Of a stretch of 64,000 nt of DNA, positions 8,427-16,781 are shown piece after piece. The notes beneath the pieces are model-generated. The model saw nothing but the letters and a program-made list of their open reading frames with translations, made no database searches and had not been told where the DNA came from. Location: assembly GCA_037045155.1 (NCBI GenBank), contig JBAOIG010000005.1:186001-250000 (forward strand), in the 5' to 3' direction. The stretch is from Thermomicrobiales bacterium. GTDB taxonomy: Bacteria; Chloroflexota; Chloroflexia; Thermomicrobiales; CFX8. Within the stretch, counting starts at the first letter, position 1, and each line of letters begins with the position of its first letter. The translations under genes and the position numbers were made by a program.

Positions 8427-9203
8427 CTATGCCTCCGAGCCGCCGGATACGTCGCCGGCCCGCGCGAGCGCCGCCGGCTGTGGCGCCAGCAGTGCGTCCA
8501 TCTCGCGATCGGCCAGCCTGTCCCGAACAACTTCGATCCGGATCTTCTGAATCAGCAGGTAGACGAATAGCAGCGTGAACCCCGTGAAGCAGACCAGTAA
8601 CGTCCAGAGCATCTCGTTCGGCAGATTCGGCCCACCAGTATTCAGCACGACAGGCTGCGGGTGGAGCGTCCGCCACCATTGCACCGAGAGGTGGATGATC
8701 GGCACATCCACCGCGCCAATAATCCCCAGCACGGCTGCGTAGCGCGCGCCTCGCTCCGCGTCAGCCGCGTACGACCGGATCATGAAGTAGCCCAGATAGA
8801 TAAACCACAGGATCAGTGTCGTCGTCAGCCGCGCGTCCCATGTCCAGAACGTGTTCCAGATCGGCCGGCCCCACAACGACCCGGTGATCAGCACCAGCGT
8901 TGTGAACAGGAATCCCAACTCGGCCCCAGATCGTGCCAGCCGATCCCAGCGCATATTCCGCTTCCAGAGATACCCGACGCTGCCAACGAAGATCACCCCG
9001 AACGCCAGGTACGACAGCCAGGCCATCGGCACGTGGACGTAGAAGATGCGTTGCGCCTGCCCCTGCACCGAGTCCATCGGAGCGTAGACAAACGCCATGA
9101 AAATGCCAATCGTCAGCACCGCGACAGTGACCGCCCCGAGTGCCTGGACCTTCAGGTCCGACTTTCGGGCGCGCGCGGTTTGACCAGCTCTTGATTCACT
9201 CAC
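8427..9203 (-). CDS. ccmC: Heme exporter subunit CcmC
   Basis: 258-residue integral membrane protein of the heme-handling family. The tryptophan-rich WGRPIWNTFWTWDAR motif lies in the middle, with conserved histidines before and after (YVHVPMAW; IIHLSVQWWRTLHP). CcmC passes heme to CcmE on the outer side of the membrane. Six hydrophobic segments are visible. GTG start after GAGGAA. Lies between ccmB (6 bp upstream) and ccmD. Confidence 0.95.
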   Translation of the reverse strand: MSESRAGQTARARKSDLKVQALGAVTVAVLTIGIFMAFVYAPMDSVQGQAQRIFYVHVPMAWLSYLAFGVIFVGSVGYLWKRNMRWDRLARSGAELGFLFTTLVLITGSLWGRPIWNTFWTWDARLTTTLILWFIYLGYFMIRSYAADAERGARYAAVLGIIGAVDVPIIHLSVQWWRTLHPQPVVLNTGGPNLPNEMLWTLLVCFTGFTLLFVYLLIQKIRIEVVRDRLADREMDALLAPQPAALARAGDVSGGSEA

Positions 9204-9209
9204 AATAGA

Positions 9210-9869
9210 TCATTCCTCGAGGACAAGGTCGAAGACGACGTACGCGATAGCGACGAAGATCGCATCGAACGCCGCAAGGAGATTAAACCACGGCCAGGCG
9301 TCACCGAGGTTCCCTTCGAACACCAGCGTCGTCGCCCTCACACAACCGATCACCACTGGTATGGCCAGCGGAAAGAGCAACAGCGGCATCAGAATCTCTC
9401 GCGAGCGGCTCCCAGCCGCGAGCGCCGAGAACAATGTACCCAACCCGGAGAACCCGATCGCTCCGATTAGCGCAATCGCCACCACCATCGGCCGCAGCGC
9501 CGGCAGGTCATATAGCGCCGCGAACACCGGCAGCGACACCAGCTGCACTGCCAGCACAAACACCAGGTTCGAGATCAGTTTGCCCAGGAAGATCGTCCCG
9601 CCGTCCACCGGGCAGAGCATCAGCCCCTCCAGCGTTCCACGGTCGCGCTCGACCGCCAGCGAGCGCCCCAGCCCAAGCATCCCGGCAAACAGATAGGCGA
9701 TCCAGAGCCCGCCGGCCCCGCTCGCCTCGCGTCCAGCTCCGGTCAGGTCGAACGCGAAGTTCAACGTCACAATCGTAATCAGGGCAAACACCAGCATCGC
9801 CCCGAGGAACTCTCGTCCTCGCGCTTCGACCACCAGGTCCTTCCAGACCAGCGCCCCGACCCGTCGCAT
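9210..9869 (-). CDS. ccmB: Heme exporter subunit CcmB
   Basis: 219-residue membrane permease with six hydrophobic segments and the CcmB features LGRSLAVERDRGTLEGLMLCPVD (split here as SLAVERDRGTLEGL and LCPVD), around residues 68-90. Together with CcmA it forms the ABC module of system I cytochrome c maturation, needed to free heme-loaded CcmE. Start ATG lies 3 bp after the ccmA stop. Confidence 0.94.
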   Translation of the reverse strand: MRRVGALVWKDLVVEARGREFLGAMLVFALITIVTLNFAFDLTGAGREASGAGGLWIAYLFAGMLGLGRSLAVERDRGTLEGLMLCPVDGGTIFLGKLISNLVFVLAVQLVSLPVFAALYDLPALRPMVVAIALIGAIGFSGLGTLFSALAAGSRSREILMPLLLFPLAIPVVIGCVRATTLVFEGNLGDAWPWFNLLAAFDAIFVAIAYVVFDLVLEE

Positions 9870-9872
9870 CGC

Positions 9873-10586
9873 CTAGCCGCCCACCCCGGCGATCGCTGCC
9901 TCCACATCCCCCCGCGTCACATCCGTCCGATTCGCGTCGACGACGATTGAGCCAGCGGAGACCACCACCACACGTGTCGCGAGATCCAGTGCCAGATCGA
10001 GTGCGTGCGTCGTCACCACGGCGCTTCCGCCGGCCCGCACATGCTCATCGACCATCCGTGCCAGCACCTCGCGGCCTGCCGCATCGAGCCCGGTGTCCGG
10101 CTCATCGAACAGCAACACATCTGGTTCATGGAGCACGGCCCGCGCCAGATTCAATCGCTGAAGCAGGCCCCGCGATAGTGTTCCTGCGGCATCATCCAGG
10201 CGCGCGCCGAGGCCGACATGTTCCAGGGTCGCCTCGACACGTTCCTCGAGTCTCTCGAGCTGAAACATCGTCCCGAAAAAGCGCAGATTCTCCCGACAGG
10301 TCAGCTCCGGGTAGAGCCACGGCTGATGAGCGACGACCCCCAGTCGGGATCTCACAGCCTGTCGTTCCTGCCATGCATCCACCCCAAAGGCGAAGACCGT
10401 GCCCCGCGTCGGCCGGGAGAGTGTCGCCATCGTCCTGAGGAGCGTTGTCTTGCCCGCCCCGTTGGCGCCCAGCAACGCCACGCATTCACCCTGAGCGATC
10501 TGCAGGCTTACATCGCGGAGCACAACAGCTCGACCGTATCGTTTCGAAACTCGTTGCGCGTCCAGTGGCGCGGGCGCGATGCTCAC
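9873..10586 (-). CDS. ccmA: Heme ABC exporter ATP-binding protein CcmA
   Basis: 237-residue ABC ATPase. Walker A GANGAGKTT near residues 39-47, Q-loop region, signature LSRGLLQRLNLARA, Walker B VLLFDEPDTGLD, and the H-loop THALD. The signature LSRG instead of LSGG is common in CcmA. GTG start overlaps the TGA of the small upstream gene (GTGA). Supplies ATP hydrolysis for release of holo-CcmE from CcmC/CcmD. Confidence 0.94.
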   Translation of the reverse strand: MSIAPAPLDAQRVSKRYGRAVVLRDVSLQIAQGECVALLGANGAGKTTLLRTMATLSRPTRGTVFAFGVDAWQERQAVRSRLGVVAHQPWLYPELTCRENLRFFGTMFQLERLEERVEATLEHVGLGARLDDAAGTLSRGLLQRLNLARAVLHEPDVLLFDEPDTGLDAAGREVLARMVDEHVRAGGSAVVTTHALDLALDLATRVVVVSAGSIVVDANRTDVTRGDVEAAIAGVGG

Positions 10587-10834
10587 GCTGCGTCGCCGGC
10601 CGGTCTGTCAGCGATTCGTCCCGACGCAGCCCGACCTTCGACAACAACCTCTGTCTCGTCCAGCGGATCATCCGGGTCTGGCCCGAAAGCGTCCTCAGCC
10701 TCATCGCTCCCGATATCAGGGAGAGGAATAGCGTCGACGACGATCTCGTCCGGCTTCGCCAACAACACGGGCTCAAGAACGAAGGCGAATACCAGAACCC
10801 CCAGCAACACCGTCCCAATGAGCGCGAGCGTCAT
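10583..10834 (-). CDS. Small membrane protein between ccmH and ccmA
   Basis: 83 residues: one N-terminal membrane helix (TLALIGTVLLGVLVFAFVLE) then an acidic, proline-rich tail (about residues 28-65) on one side of the membrane. ATGA overlap with ccmH and GTGA overlap with ccmA, so it is certainly part of the operon. It stands where CcmI or the second half of a CcmH would be expected in some operons, but has no TPR. A role in cytochrome c assembly is inferred from position only. Confidence 0.75.
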   Translation of the reverse strand: MTLALIGTVLLGVLVFAFVLEPVLLAKPDEIVVDAIPLPDIGSDEAEDAFGPDPDDPLDETEVVVEGRAASGRIADRPAGDAA

Positions 10835-11331
10835 CCGTTTGCCTCGTCCCCCGGCGCCCGACTCGGATTGCCGAGCGCCTCGCGCGCGATTGTCTCCAAC
10901 TCTTCGTCCTCCGCGCTCACTACCGGCGTGATCGGTCGCGGCGCCCGCGTTCGCTCGCGGATGAACGTCGCCACGACCACCGCGCCAAGCGCCACCGCCA
11001 CCAGCGGCATCCACCAGAGCCCCAGCCGGAACCCTGATTTCGGTGGGTCGAACAGAATGGATTCTCCGTAGCGGGCGACGAAGTAGTCCTTGATCTGCTG
11101 GTCGGTCTCTCCCGCCTGAACCTTCTCCTCGATGATCCCGCGCATCTGCCGAGCAAGCTCGGTCTGGCTATCGGCAATCGACTCGCCGACACAGATCGGG
11201 CAGTGGATCTCGCGCGCCAGCCGGATTGTCCGCTGCGAGTAGATGTCTTCAGCGCCAGCGATCGACGCCGACGAGAGAATGACCAGCAGCGCCACCGCGA
11301 GCGCAACGACCACCCTATGCTGTCGCCTCAC
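10831..11331 (-). CDS. ccmH: Cytochrome c maturation protein CcmH
   Basis: About 166 residues from the preferred GTG at 11331: signal peptide, then the CcmH/NrfF motif HCPICVGESIADSQTELA with the reductive CxxC, and a second membrane helix (WWMPLVAVALGAVVVATFI). It reduces or presents the apocytochrome cysteines for heme attachment by CcmF. The start overlaps the end of ccmF by 17 bp; GTG 11313 is an alternative but would remove the basic n-region of the signal peptide. The usual LRCPxCQ is HCPIC here. Confidence 0.92.
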   Translation of the reverse strand: MRRQHRVVVALAVALLVILSSASIAGAEDIYSQRTIRLAREIHCPICVGESIADSQTELARQMRGIIEEKVQAGETDQQIKDYFVARYGESILFDPPKSGFRLGLWWMPLVAVALGAVVVATFIRERTRAPRPITPVVSAEDEELETIAREALGNPSRAPGDEANG

Positions 11332-13309
11332 CGGTCGCCTTCCCTCGCGCTGGCGCGGTAATCGCGACACGACGCGGAACCGGGGCCGGCCAGAACACAA
11401 TCAGCATCCCCATCATGTAGATCAGCCCGCCAACCCAGACCCATGGAACCAGCGGATTGATGAAGATATGCAGGCCCGCCGCGCCACCGTCATTCCACTC
11501 CGTCAGCATGACGTATACATCGTCGAAGCCGGTCGTCTTTACGGCGACCCGCGTCGTCGGCTGCTGCTCGAATCCATCGAAGAAGAACCGCTTCGCGTGG
11601 ATAACACCATGATCGCGTCCACCCGAGCTCACGTCGATATTCGCCGTGTACACGTCGGCATCGACGATCCGGCTCCGCTCCAGCCCGTTGAAGGTGAGAG
11701 TGTACTCGGCCACCTGCACCGACTCACCCGGGTTCAGCATCACCTGTCGCTCACTCTGGAAGAACTGCGTCCCGATAATGCCGATCGCGATGACCGCGAC
11801 GCCGAGATGCACGATATACCCGCCGTATCGCCGCGGGTTGCGTTTCGTTACCCCCACCACGGCCGCCGGCAGCGACTCTCGCGTGCTTTGCCGTCGGGCC
11901 GCAGCGCCGCGCCAGTATTCGACTCCAACCGCGCCGATCGCGAACACCGCGGCAGCGACACCGATCGCGGCAGGCGGCTGTCCGAACAGGAACAACAATG
12001 CAACGATGGTCAGGAGCGCCAGCGCCATCGGCACTGTCGCCGCCCGGCGTAGCGCGCCCAGTGTCGTCTTACGCCAGGCGAGAAGCGGGCCAATACCCAT
12101 CAGGACCAGCATGACTGCGAATAACGGGCCGTTCACCTGCCGGTAGAACGGAGGCCCGACGGTCAGTTGCGATCCAGTTGCCGCCTCGGACACGATCGGG
12201 TAGATCGTCCCCCAGAATGTCGCGAACGCAATCCCCGCGAAGACGAGGTTATTCAGCAGGAACCCGGTCTCTCGCGACAACACCGCGTCGAACGTGTTCT
12301 CCGATTGCAGCATCGGCATGCGATAGATCATCAGCCCGATCGCGACCACCGTCACCAGCGTCAGGTAGCCGAGGAAGAAAGGACCGATCGACGATACCGC
12401 AAACGTATGGACCGACTGGATCAGGCCACTCCGGACCACGAACGTGCCGAAGATCGCCAGCACGTAGCTCGCCAGCAGCAGCCCCATGTTCCAGACCTTG
12501 AGCATCCCGCGACGCTCCTGGACGATCACCGAGTGGATGAACGCCGTCCCCGTCAACCACGGCAGCAACGAGACGTTCTCGACCGGATCCCAGCCCCAGT
12601 ATCCGCCCCAACCCAGCACGTGATACGCCCACCAGCCGCCGAGAAAGATCCCCGTACCGAGGATCGCCCACGCCACCAACGCCCACGTCCGGACAAATCC
12701 CAGCCATTCGCGGGTCATCCGCCCGGAGATCAGCGCCCCGATCGCGATCGAGAACGGGACTGAGAAGCTGGCAAATCCCGAAAGCAGCATCGGCGGGTGG
12801 ATCAACATCCCGGGATCGCGCAACAGCGGGTTCAGCCCCTGGCCTTGCGCCGGGACGATCGCGTTGATCTCGAATGGAGAGCGGACCATCGTCAGCATGA
12901 GCAGGAAGAAGCTCGAGAGCGCCAGGAATGTTGCCGCCGCGTGCGGCACGAGCCGTGGGAAACGCGCCCGATTGCGGACGAACGCAATCGACGCCAGGAT
13001 CGACGCCATTGTCGTCCAGAACAGGAGGCTCCCCTCCTGACCACCGTAGAACGCGGTCACCACATATCGCAACGGCATATCACTGCTCGACCGCGACGAC
13101 ACATAGGCGAAGCTGAAATCGTGCGTGATGAACGCTGTCAGAAGGATCGCGTCGGCGACCAGTAGCAGAAATGTGACGCCAACAACAGCCCGAACCGCCG
13201 AAAGCGACAGTTCCGGAATTCGCCGTCGCTCGCCAAAGACTGCTGCCCCAATACCAAAGAATGCTGTCACGAGCGCCAGCAGCAGTGCGCCATGCGCCAG
13301 TTGAGCCAT
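11315..13309 (-). CDS. ccmF: Cytochrome c heme lyase CcmF
   Basis: 664-residue polytopic membrane protein with the tryptophan-rich heme-handling loop GWGGYWGWDPVENVSLLPWL near residues 230-250, preceded by HPPMLLSGFASF and followed by HSVIVQERRGM. These histidines ligate heme in the family. CcmF joins heme from CcmE to the CxxCH cysteines of apocytochromes. Length is normal. Lies between ccmE and ccmH in the operon. Confidence 0.96.
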   Translation of the reverse strand: MAQLAHGALLLALVTAFFGIGAAVFGERRRIPELSLSAVRAVVGVTFLLLVADAILLTAFITHDFSFAYVSSRSSSDMPLRYVVTAFYGGQEGSLLFWTTMASILASIAFVRNRARFPRLVPHAAATFLALSSFFLLMLTMVRSPFEINAIVPAQGQGLNPLLRDPGMLIHPPMLLSGFASFSVPFSIAIGALISGRMTREWLGFVRTWALVAWAILGTGIFLGGWWAYHVLGWGGYWGWDPVENVSLLPWLTGTAFIHSVIVQERRGMLKVWNMGLLLASYVLAIFGTFVVRSGLIQSVHTFAVSSIGPFFLGYLTLVTVVAIGLMIYRMPMLQSENTFDAVLSRETGFLLNNLVFAGIAFATFWGTIYPIVSEAATGSQLTVGPPFYRQVNGPLFAVMLVLMGIGPLLAWRKTTLGALRRAATVPMALALLTIVALLFLFGQPPAAIGVAAAVFAIGAVGVEYWRGAAARRQSTRESLPAAVVGVTKRNPRRYGGYIVHLGVAVIAIGIIGTQFFQSERQVMLNPGESVQVAEYTLTFNGLERSRIVDADVYTANIDVSSGGRDHGVIHAKRFFFDGFEQQPTTRVAVKTTGFDDVYVMLTEWNDGGAAGLHIFINPLVPWVWVGGLIYMMGMLIVFWPAPVPRRVAITAPARGKATGEATA

Positions 13310-13339
13310 CGGCGCGGATCCCTTCTGTCGGAGGCTGGG

Positions 13340-13783
13340 CTACCCTGTTGTCTGGGTCGCCGACTCGAAGCGCGAGGGGCACTTCGTCAACAATGTCGAA
13401 GCGTGCATCGTCCCGTCGGACCCGACCTTGCCCTCGACGACCACCTCGACGTGTTCGGAGAAGATATCAGGAACCACCCCGGTGTAGACCACTGGGAGTG
13501 TGTTTACCCCGTCGGTCATCGTGAAGCGCAACTCGTTGGTGGCCACGTCGCGCTGGATTGATCCGGCAAGCACAGTGCCGCCAACACGCATCTGATCGCC
13601 GGATGTCGACTTGCCAGACGCTTCCATCTCGCCAACGGTCTTGAAGTACGCCATGGACGAACCCATCGCGTTGAAGACAAGGAACCCCACCGAGGCGACA
13701 ATCACGCCCGCAACAATGAGCAGCTTCGGGTTCAACCACGGGTTCCGCCGCCGCAGCGGCGTCATGGCAGTCGTCGAGGCCAT
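13340..13783 (-). CDS. ccmE: Heme chaperone CcmE, Cys-type variant
   Basis: 147 residues: N-terminal membrane anchor (LLIVAGVIVASVGFLVF), then the OB-fold with VGGTVLAGSI, VVYTGVVPDIF and VVVEGKV. The classical heme-attaching motif HxxxY is replaced by C135-P-S-R-F139. Cys in place of His is known in the CxxxY CcmE class of some archaea and delta-proteobacteria; here the tyrosine is also changed, to Phe. ATG at 13783 is chosen because GGGGATAG lies at good distance; TTG at 13786 is an alternative. Confidence 0.93.
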   Translation of the reverse strand: MASTTAMTPLRRRNPWLNPKLLIVAGVIVASVGFLVFNAMGSSMAYFKTVGEMEASGKSTSGDQMRVGGTVLAGSIQRDVATNELRFTMTDGVNTLPVVYTGVVPDIFSEHVEVVVEGKVGSDGTMHASTLLTKCPSRFESATQTTG

Positions 13784-13804
13784 CAACCTATCCCCATCTC
13801 GTGT

Positions 13805-14257
13805 TCAGACCAGTCCCTTGCCGTAGACACTCGCAAGAACGACGCCCAGTCCGAATGCGAGGGCGCCGAGCGTGAGTATCAGCTCCGGCCGCGATCGTCG
13901 TCTCGGCGCATCGGTGCGTGCGCGGCGTCTGGGCCGTAGTCCCGCTAGCCAGAAAGCCACCAGAGCGGCGACGATCTTCGCAGCCAGGACTCCTGCATAT
14001 GTCAGACCACCGCCCGCGTTCGATAGCCGATCGAACGTCAGGATCACACCTGTCGCGAGCATGACAACCGTCGTCACCCGCGCCCAATCGCCATAGAGTG
14101 CCTGCGCCGCTGCGACGAATGCACGCGGCGGCTCCTCGGTCTGCCGCATCGCCGGCCGGATCGCCACGAGGTAGTATACCCCTCCTCCGAGCCAGACCGC
14201 GGCGGCGAACGCGTGTGCGAGCCGCAGCAACAACAAGAACGCCTCGCTTGCGCTCAC
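13805..14257 (-). CDS. CopD-like membrane protein in the ccm operon
   Basis: About 150 residues with four hydrophobic segments. The start (LLRLAHAFAAAVWLGGGVYY) resembles the first helix of CopD/DUF2269-type proteins, with a conserved histidine and WxGG. GTG 14257 lies 7 bp after the ccdA stop; the start is not certain. Position between ccdA and ccmE suggests a role in cytochrome assembly or copper/heme handling in the membrane, which is inference. Confidence 0.7.
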   Translation of the reverse strand: MSASEAFLLLLRLAHAFAAAVWLGGGVYYLVAIRPAMRQTEEPPRAFVAAAQALYGDWARVTTVVMLATGVILTFDRLSNAGGGLTYAGVLAAKIVAALVAFWLAGLRPRRRARTDAPRRRSRPELILTLGALAFGLGVVLASVYGKGLV

Positions 14258-14264
14258 TTCCTCG

Positions 14265-14993
14265 TCATCCCGGCAACCCCGGAATGCCGGACAGGAACCG
14301 CTGCCCAAGGATCGCCAGCCGGAACATCTGTCCGCTGACGAGCAACACCCCGACCACGATCATCGTGACCCCGCTCAACGAGGTAATCAGCGCGGCGTGG
14401 CGCGTGCCCCAGGTGATCACGCTGCGGATTTGCCCAACTCCCGCGCCGACCATCAGAAACGGTATGCCCAGACCCAGCGAATACGCTGTCAGAAGGAGCG
14501 TTCCGTACCGCACCGTATCCGCTGTGCTCGAGTAGACGAGGATGGAGGCCAGAATCGGCCCGAAGCACGGGGTCCAGCCGAGCCCGAACGCCATCCCCAG
14601 CAACAACACCTCGCTCGGCGAGAAGGTGCGCGGCTGAAAATCCACTCGACGCTCGCGCATCAAGAACGGCGTCCGAAACCCCCAGAGAATAACGATCCCC
14701 ATCAGGATCATCACTCCCCCGGAGAACCGCGCCAACGGCTGTCGGTACTGATCCAGCAGATCGCCAAACACCGAGGCCGACGCCCCCAGCGCGATGAACA
14801 CCAGCGAGAAGCCGAAGACGAACGCCAGGCTAGGCCAGATTGCCTGCACACGTGGCGGCAGCGATGCGCCATGCCGGCCGGCAGCTGAGCTCGTGATCAG
14901 CGACAGGTACCCGGGTAGCAATGGGGCGACGCACGGGGATAGGAACGACACGAACCCCGCGCCGAATGCTGTCAGCAACCCGACCGAGGACAC
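14265..14993 (-). CDS. ccdA: Cytochrome c biogenesis protein CcdA
   Basis: 242-residue, six-helix membrane protein of the DsbD/CcdA family. The two redox cysteines are in FLSPCVAPLLPGYLS (near residue 21) and GWTPCFGPILAS (near 138). It carries electrons from cytoplasmic thioredoxin to the extracytoplasmic thioredoxin encoded just upstream. GTG start after AAGGAAG, 2 bp past the upstream stop. Confidence 0.95.
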   Translation of the reverse strand: MSSVGLLTAFGAGFVSFLSPCVAPLLPGYLSLITSSAAGRHGASLPPRVQAIWPSLAFVFGFSLVFIALGASASVFGDLLDQYRQPLARFSGGVMILMGIVILWGFRTPFLMRERRVDFQPRTFSPSEVLLLGMAFGLGWTPCFGPILASILVYSSTADTVRYGTLLLTAYSLGLGIPFLMVGAGVGQIRSVITWGTRHAALITSLSGVTMIVVGVLLVSGQMFRLAILGQRFLSGIPGLPG

Positions 14994-14995
14994 TG

Positions 14996-15652
14996 CTACT
15001 TCCTTGCCTCGTCGACCATATCCTGGAGCTGCCGTATGCTCGTCACCGCCCCTGGAAGATGCGCCACCATGTTGCCCTCGGCATCCACCACGAATGTCTC
15101 CGGCACCCCGCTCACCCCATAATCGACGGCGATTTTCTCGCCGCTATCGGGTCCGGTTGGGTAGTTCACCTCATACGTGTCCAGAAAGGTTCGCGCGTCC
15201 GCGTCGGTATCCCACACGTTGACGCCAACCATCACCACATCATCACCCAGGGCGCCGCGCGCCGTCGTCAACAGCGGCATCTCCTGGCGGCACGGCCCAC
15301 ACCAGGATGCCCAGAAGTTCACCAGCACGATCTTCCCACGCTGGTCCGACAGCCGGAATTCCTGGCCATCGAACGTCTTGAGCGTGAAGTCGCCAGCGAT
15401 CTTGCCTTTCTCGAGAACGAGCGCTCCCGATGAGTTCACCCGGCCACCCTGTCGCACGCGCGCGCCCTCCGGCGCGAGCAACGCATAGGCCAACAGCCCA
15501 AGCAGTGATCCGACCAGGATTAACGCGACCAACGGCACGACGAACGACCCAAATCGGCTTCGCGGCAGCGGTGGCGCTGCGACGGCAGCGTTATCGTTCG
15601 CGGCGGTCTGCTCCGGATGGTCTTCTGGAACCGTTGTGTCTGAATCCTGCAT
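14996..15652 (-). CDS. Membrane-anchored thioredoxin (ResA/CcmG/DsbE family)
   Basis: 218 residues: a cytoplasmic N-terminal tail, one membrane helix (VVPLVALILVGSLLGLLAYALL in two parts), then an extracytoplasmic thioredoxin fold with ASWCGPCRQEMP and the cis-proline loop GVSGVPETFVVD. Keeps apocytochrome c cysteines reduced; reduced itself by CcdA, encoded next. Start at ATG 15652 is set by AAGGACGAACG upstream; an open extension upstream runs into the tRNA gene and is not real. First gene of the ccm operon. Confidence 0.93.
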   Translation of the reverse strand: MQDSDTTVPEDHPEQTAANDNAAVAAPPLPRSRFGSFVVPLVALILVGSLLGLLAYALLAPEGARVRQGGRVNSSGALVLEKGKIAGDFTLKTFDGQEFRLSDQRGKIVLVNFWASWCGPCRQEMPLLTTARGALGDDVVMVGVNVWDTDADARTFLDTYEVNYPTGPDSGEKIAVDYGVSGVPETFVVDAEGNMVAHLPGAVTSIRQLQDMVDEARK

Positions 15653-15691
15653 CGTTCGTCCTTGAAAAGTCTGGAAACCGTGGGTCTCTCG

Positions 15692-15773
15692 TGGGGGAAG
15701 AGGGACTCGAACCCTCACACCTTGCGGTACGTGCTCCTAAGGCACGCGCGTCTGCCGATTCCGCCATCCCCCC
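15692..15773 (-). tRNA. tRNA-Leu (anticodon UAG)
   Basis: 82-nt cloverleaf on the - strand. Acceptor GGGGGGA pairs with TTCCCCC, discriminator A. Anticodon stem CGTGC/GCACG with loop CTTAGGA gives UAG, reading CUA. Long class II variable arm TACCGCAAGGTGT and T arm GAGGG-TTCGAGT-CCCTC. The 3' CCA is not encoded (CGA follows). It lies 40 bp upstream of the thioredoxin gene on the same strand. Confidence 0.96.
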
Positions 15774-15938
15774 GAGTTAACTCTAAGCCGTCAAAAGTAT
15801 AACAACGCCCGCCCGACATGGTTCCGCGTCGACCGGAATCGCTCAACCGTGGCCCGAGACGTGCAAAACGCCAACCGAGGGATCGTAGCCGCCTGGGTTG
15901 CGGCTCCGCGGAGACCGGGCCAATTGAAGGGAACAGTG

Positions 15939-16241
15939 ATGGGAGCCTCACGTCATCGACGCCGCAGGCCCTTCCGAGCCGGGCTACACCAGCCACATCC
16001 GCCCGGCCGGGCACACGCACATCGCTACCGCGTCGCTGCGATCAGCACTGGCTGCTTTTCATCGCGGGACATCATCGTCGCCGACGACGACGGCAACACC
16101 TTTCTGATGGCGCCGGCCAACCGTCGGCTAGCTCCGCTGGACACCGCCGAGCGCGATGCACTCGGGATGTTCTACGAGCCTGCCGCCGACTTTGACTGGC
16201 ACACGCTTGCAGACCTCCGGCATCGCTTTTACGACGTCTGA
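15939..16241 (+). CDS. Small hypothetical protein
   Basis: 100 residues from ATG 15939, which follows GAAGGGAACAG. The first 35 residues are rich in Arg, His and Pro; the second half (DDDGNTFLMAPANR, then ERDALGMFYEPAADFDW) looks like a normal folded protein. No family recognised. The true start may be later. Ends 15 bp before a strong bidirectional hairpin. Confidence 0.45.
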   Translation: MGASRHRRRRPFRAGLHQPHPPGRAHAHRYRVAAISTGCFSSRDIIVADDDGNTFLMAPANRRLAPLDTAERDALGMFYEPAADFDWHTLADLRHRFYDV

Positions 16242-16256
16242 TCGTACCCAAACGAA

Positions 16257-16301
16257 AACACGCTGGGGCGAAGGCGCCGTGCGCCCTCATCCCAGCGTGT
16301 T
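16257..16301. terminator. Bidirectional terminator hairpin
   Basis: 11-bp perfect inverted repeat AACACGCTGGG / CCCAGCGTGTT with a 23-nt GC-rich loop, between two convergent genes (15939 rightward, 16318 leftward). On the left side it is flanked by a run of A, giving a T run for the leftward transcript. Confidence 0.7.
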
Positions 16302-16317
16302 GCTCAATCGGTCGACT

Positions 16318-16689
16318 CTAGTGGCCGCAGCCGCAGCCCTGTGACGTGCCGGCGTCCATCCCGGTGTCAAAGGAATGCCCGCAGGCGCACGACGCCACCG
16401 CGTTCGGGTTGCGAACCGTGAAGCCGCCACCCATCAGGCTGTTGACGAAATCGATCTCCGCCCCGCCGACATACATCGCCGAGAACTCATCGATCACCAG
16501 CTTGACGCCCTTGGCTTCGATCACGGTATCGCCGTCGTCAGCGGCCTCCTCGATCGACATCCCGTATTGCAATCCCGAGCAGCCGCCCGGCGCGACGAAC
16601 ACGCGCAGCGCATGATTCGGTGTTCCCTGTTCGGACAGGAAATCGCGCAGCTGCTCGACAGCCTCATCCGTAATGGTCATTATCGACAT
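16318..16689 (-). CDS. A-type iron-sulfur carrier (IscA/ErpA/SufA family)
   Basis: 123 residues. The three family cysteines are present: C37 in APGGCSGLQYG and C101/C103 in SCACGHSF. The C terminus carries an extra tail with a further CxC (C119, C121) ending in CGH. Such proteins carry or pass on Fe-S clusters or iron. ATG at 16689 follows GGGAGGT with a 6-bp gap; an open extension of 12 codons upstream is unlikely. It stands alone between the terminator and the leucine operon. Confidence 0.93.
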   Translation of the reverse strand: MSIMTITDEAVEQLRDFLSEQGTPNHALRVFVAPGGCSGLQYGMSIEEAADDGDTVIEAKGVKLVIDEFSAMYVGGAEIDFVNSLMGGGFTVRNPNAVASCACGHSFDTGMDAGTSQGCGCGH

Positions 16690-16781
16690 GGATATACCTC
16701 CCATGGAATCAGCGCCCCATAGCACTGTGGATACAACGAAGTATATACCGTTCCGAAACCCCTGTGATGATAAACCGCTGC

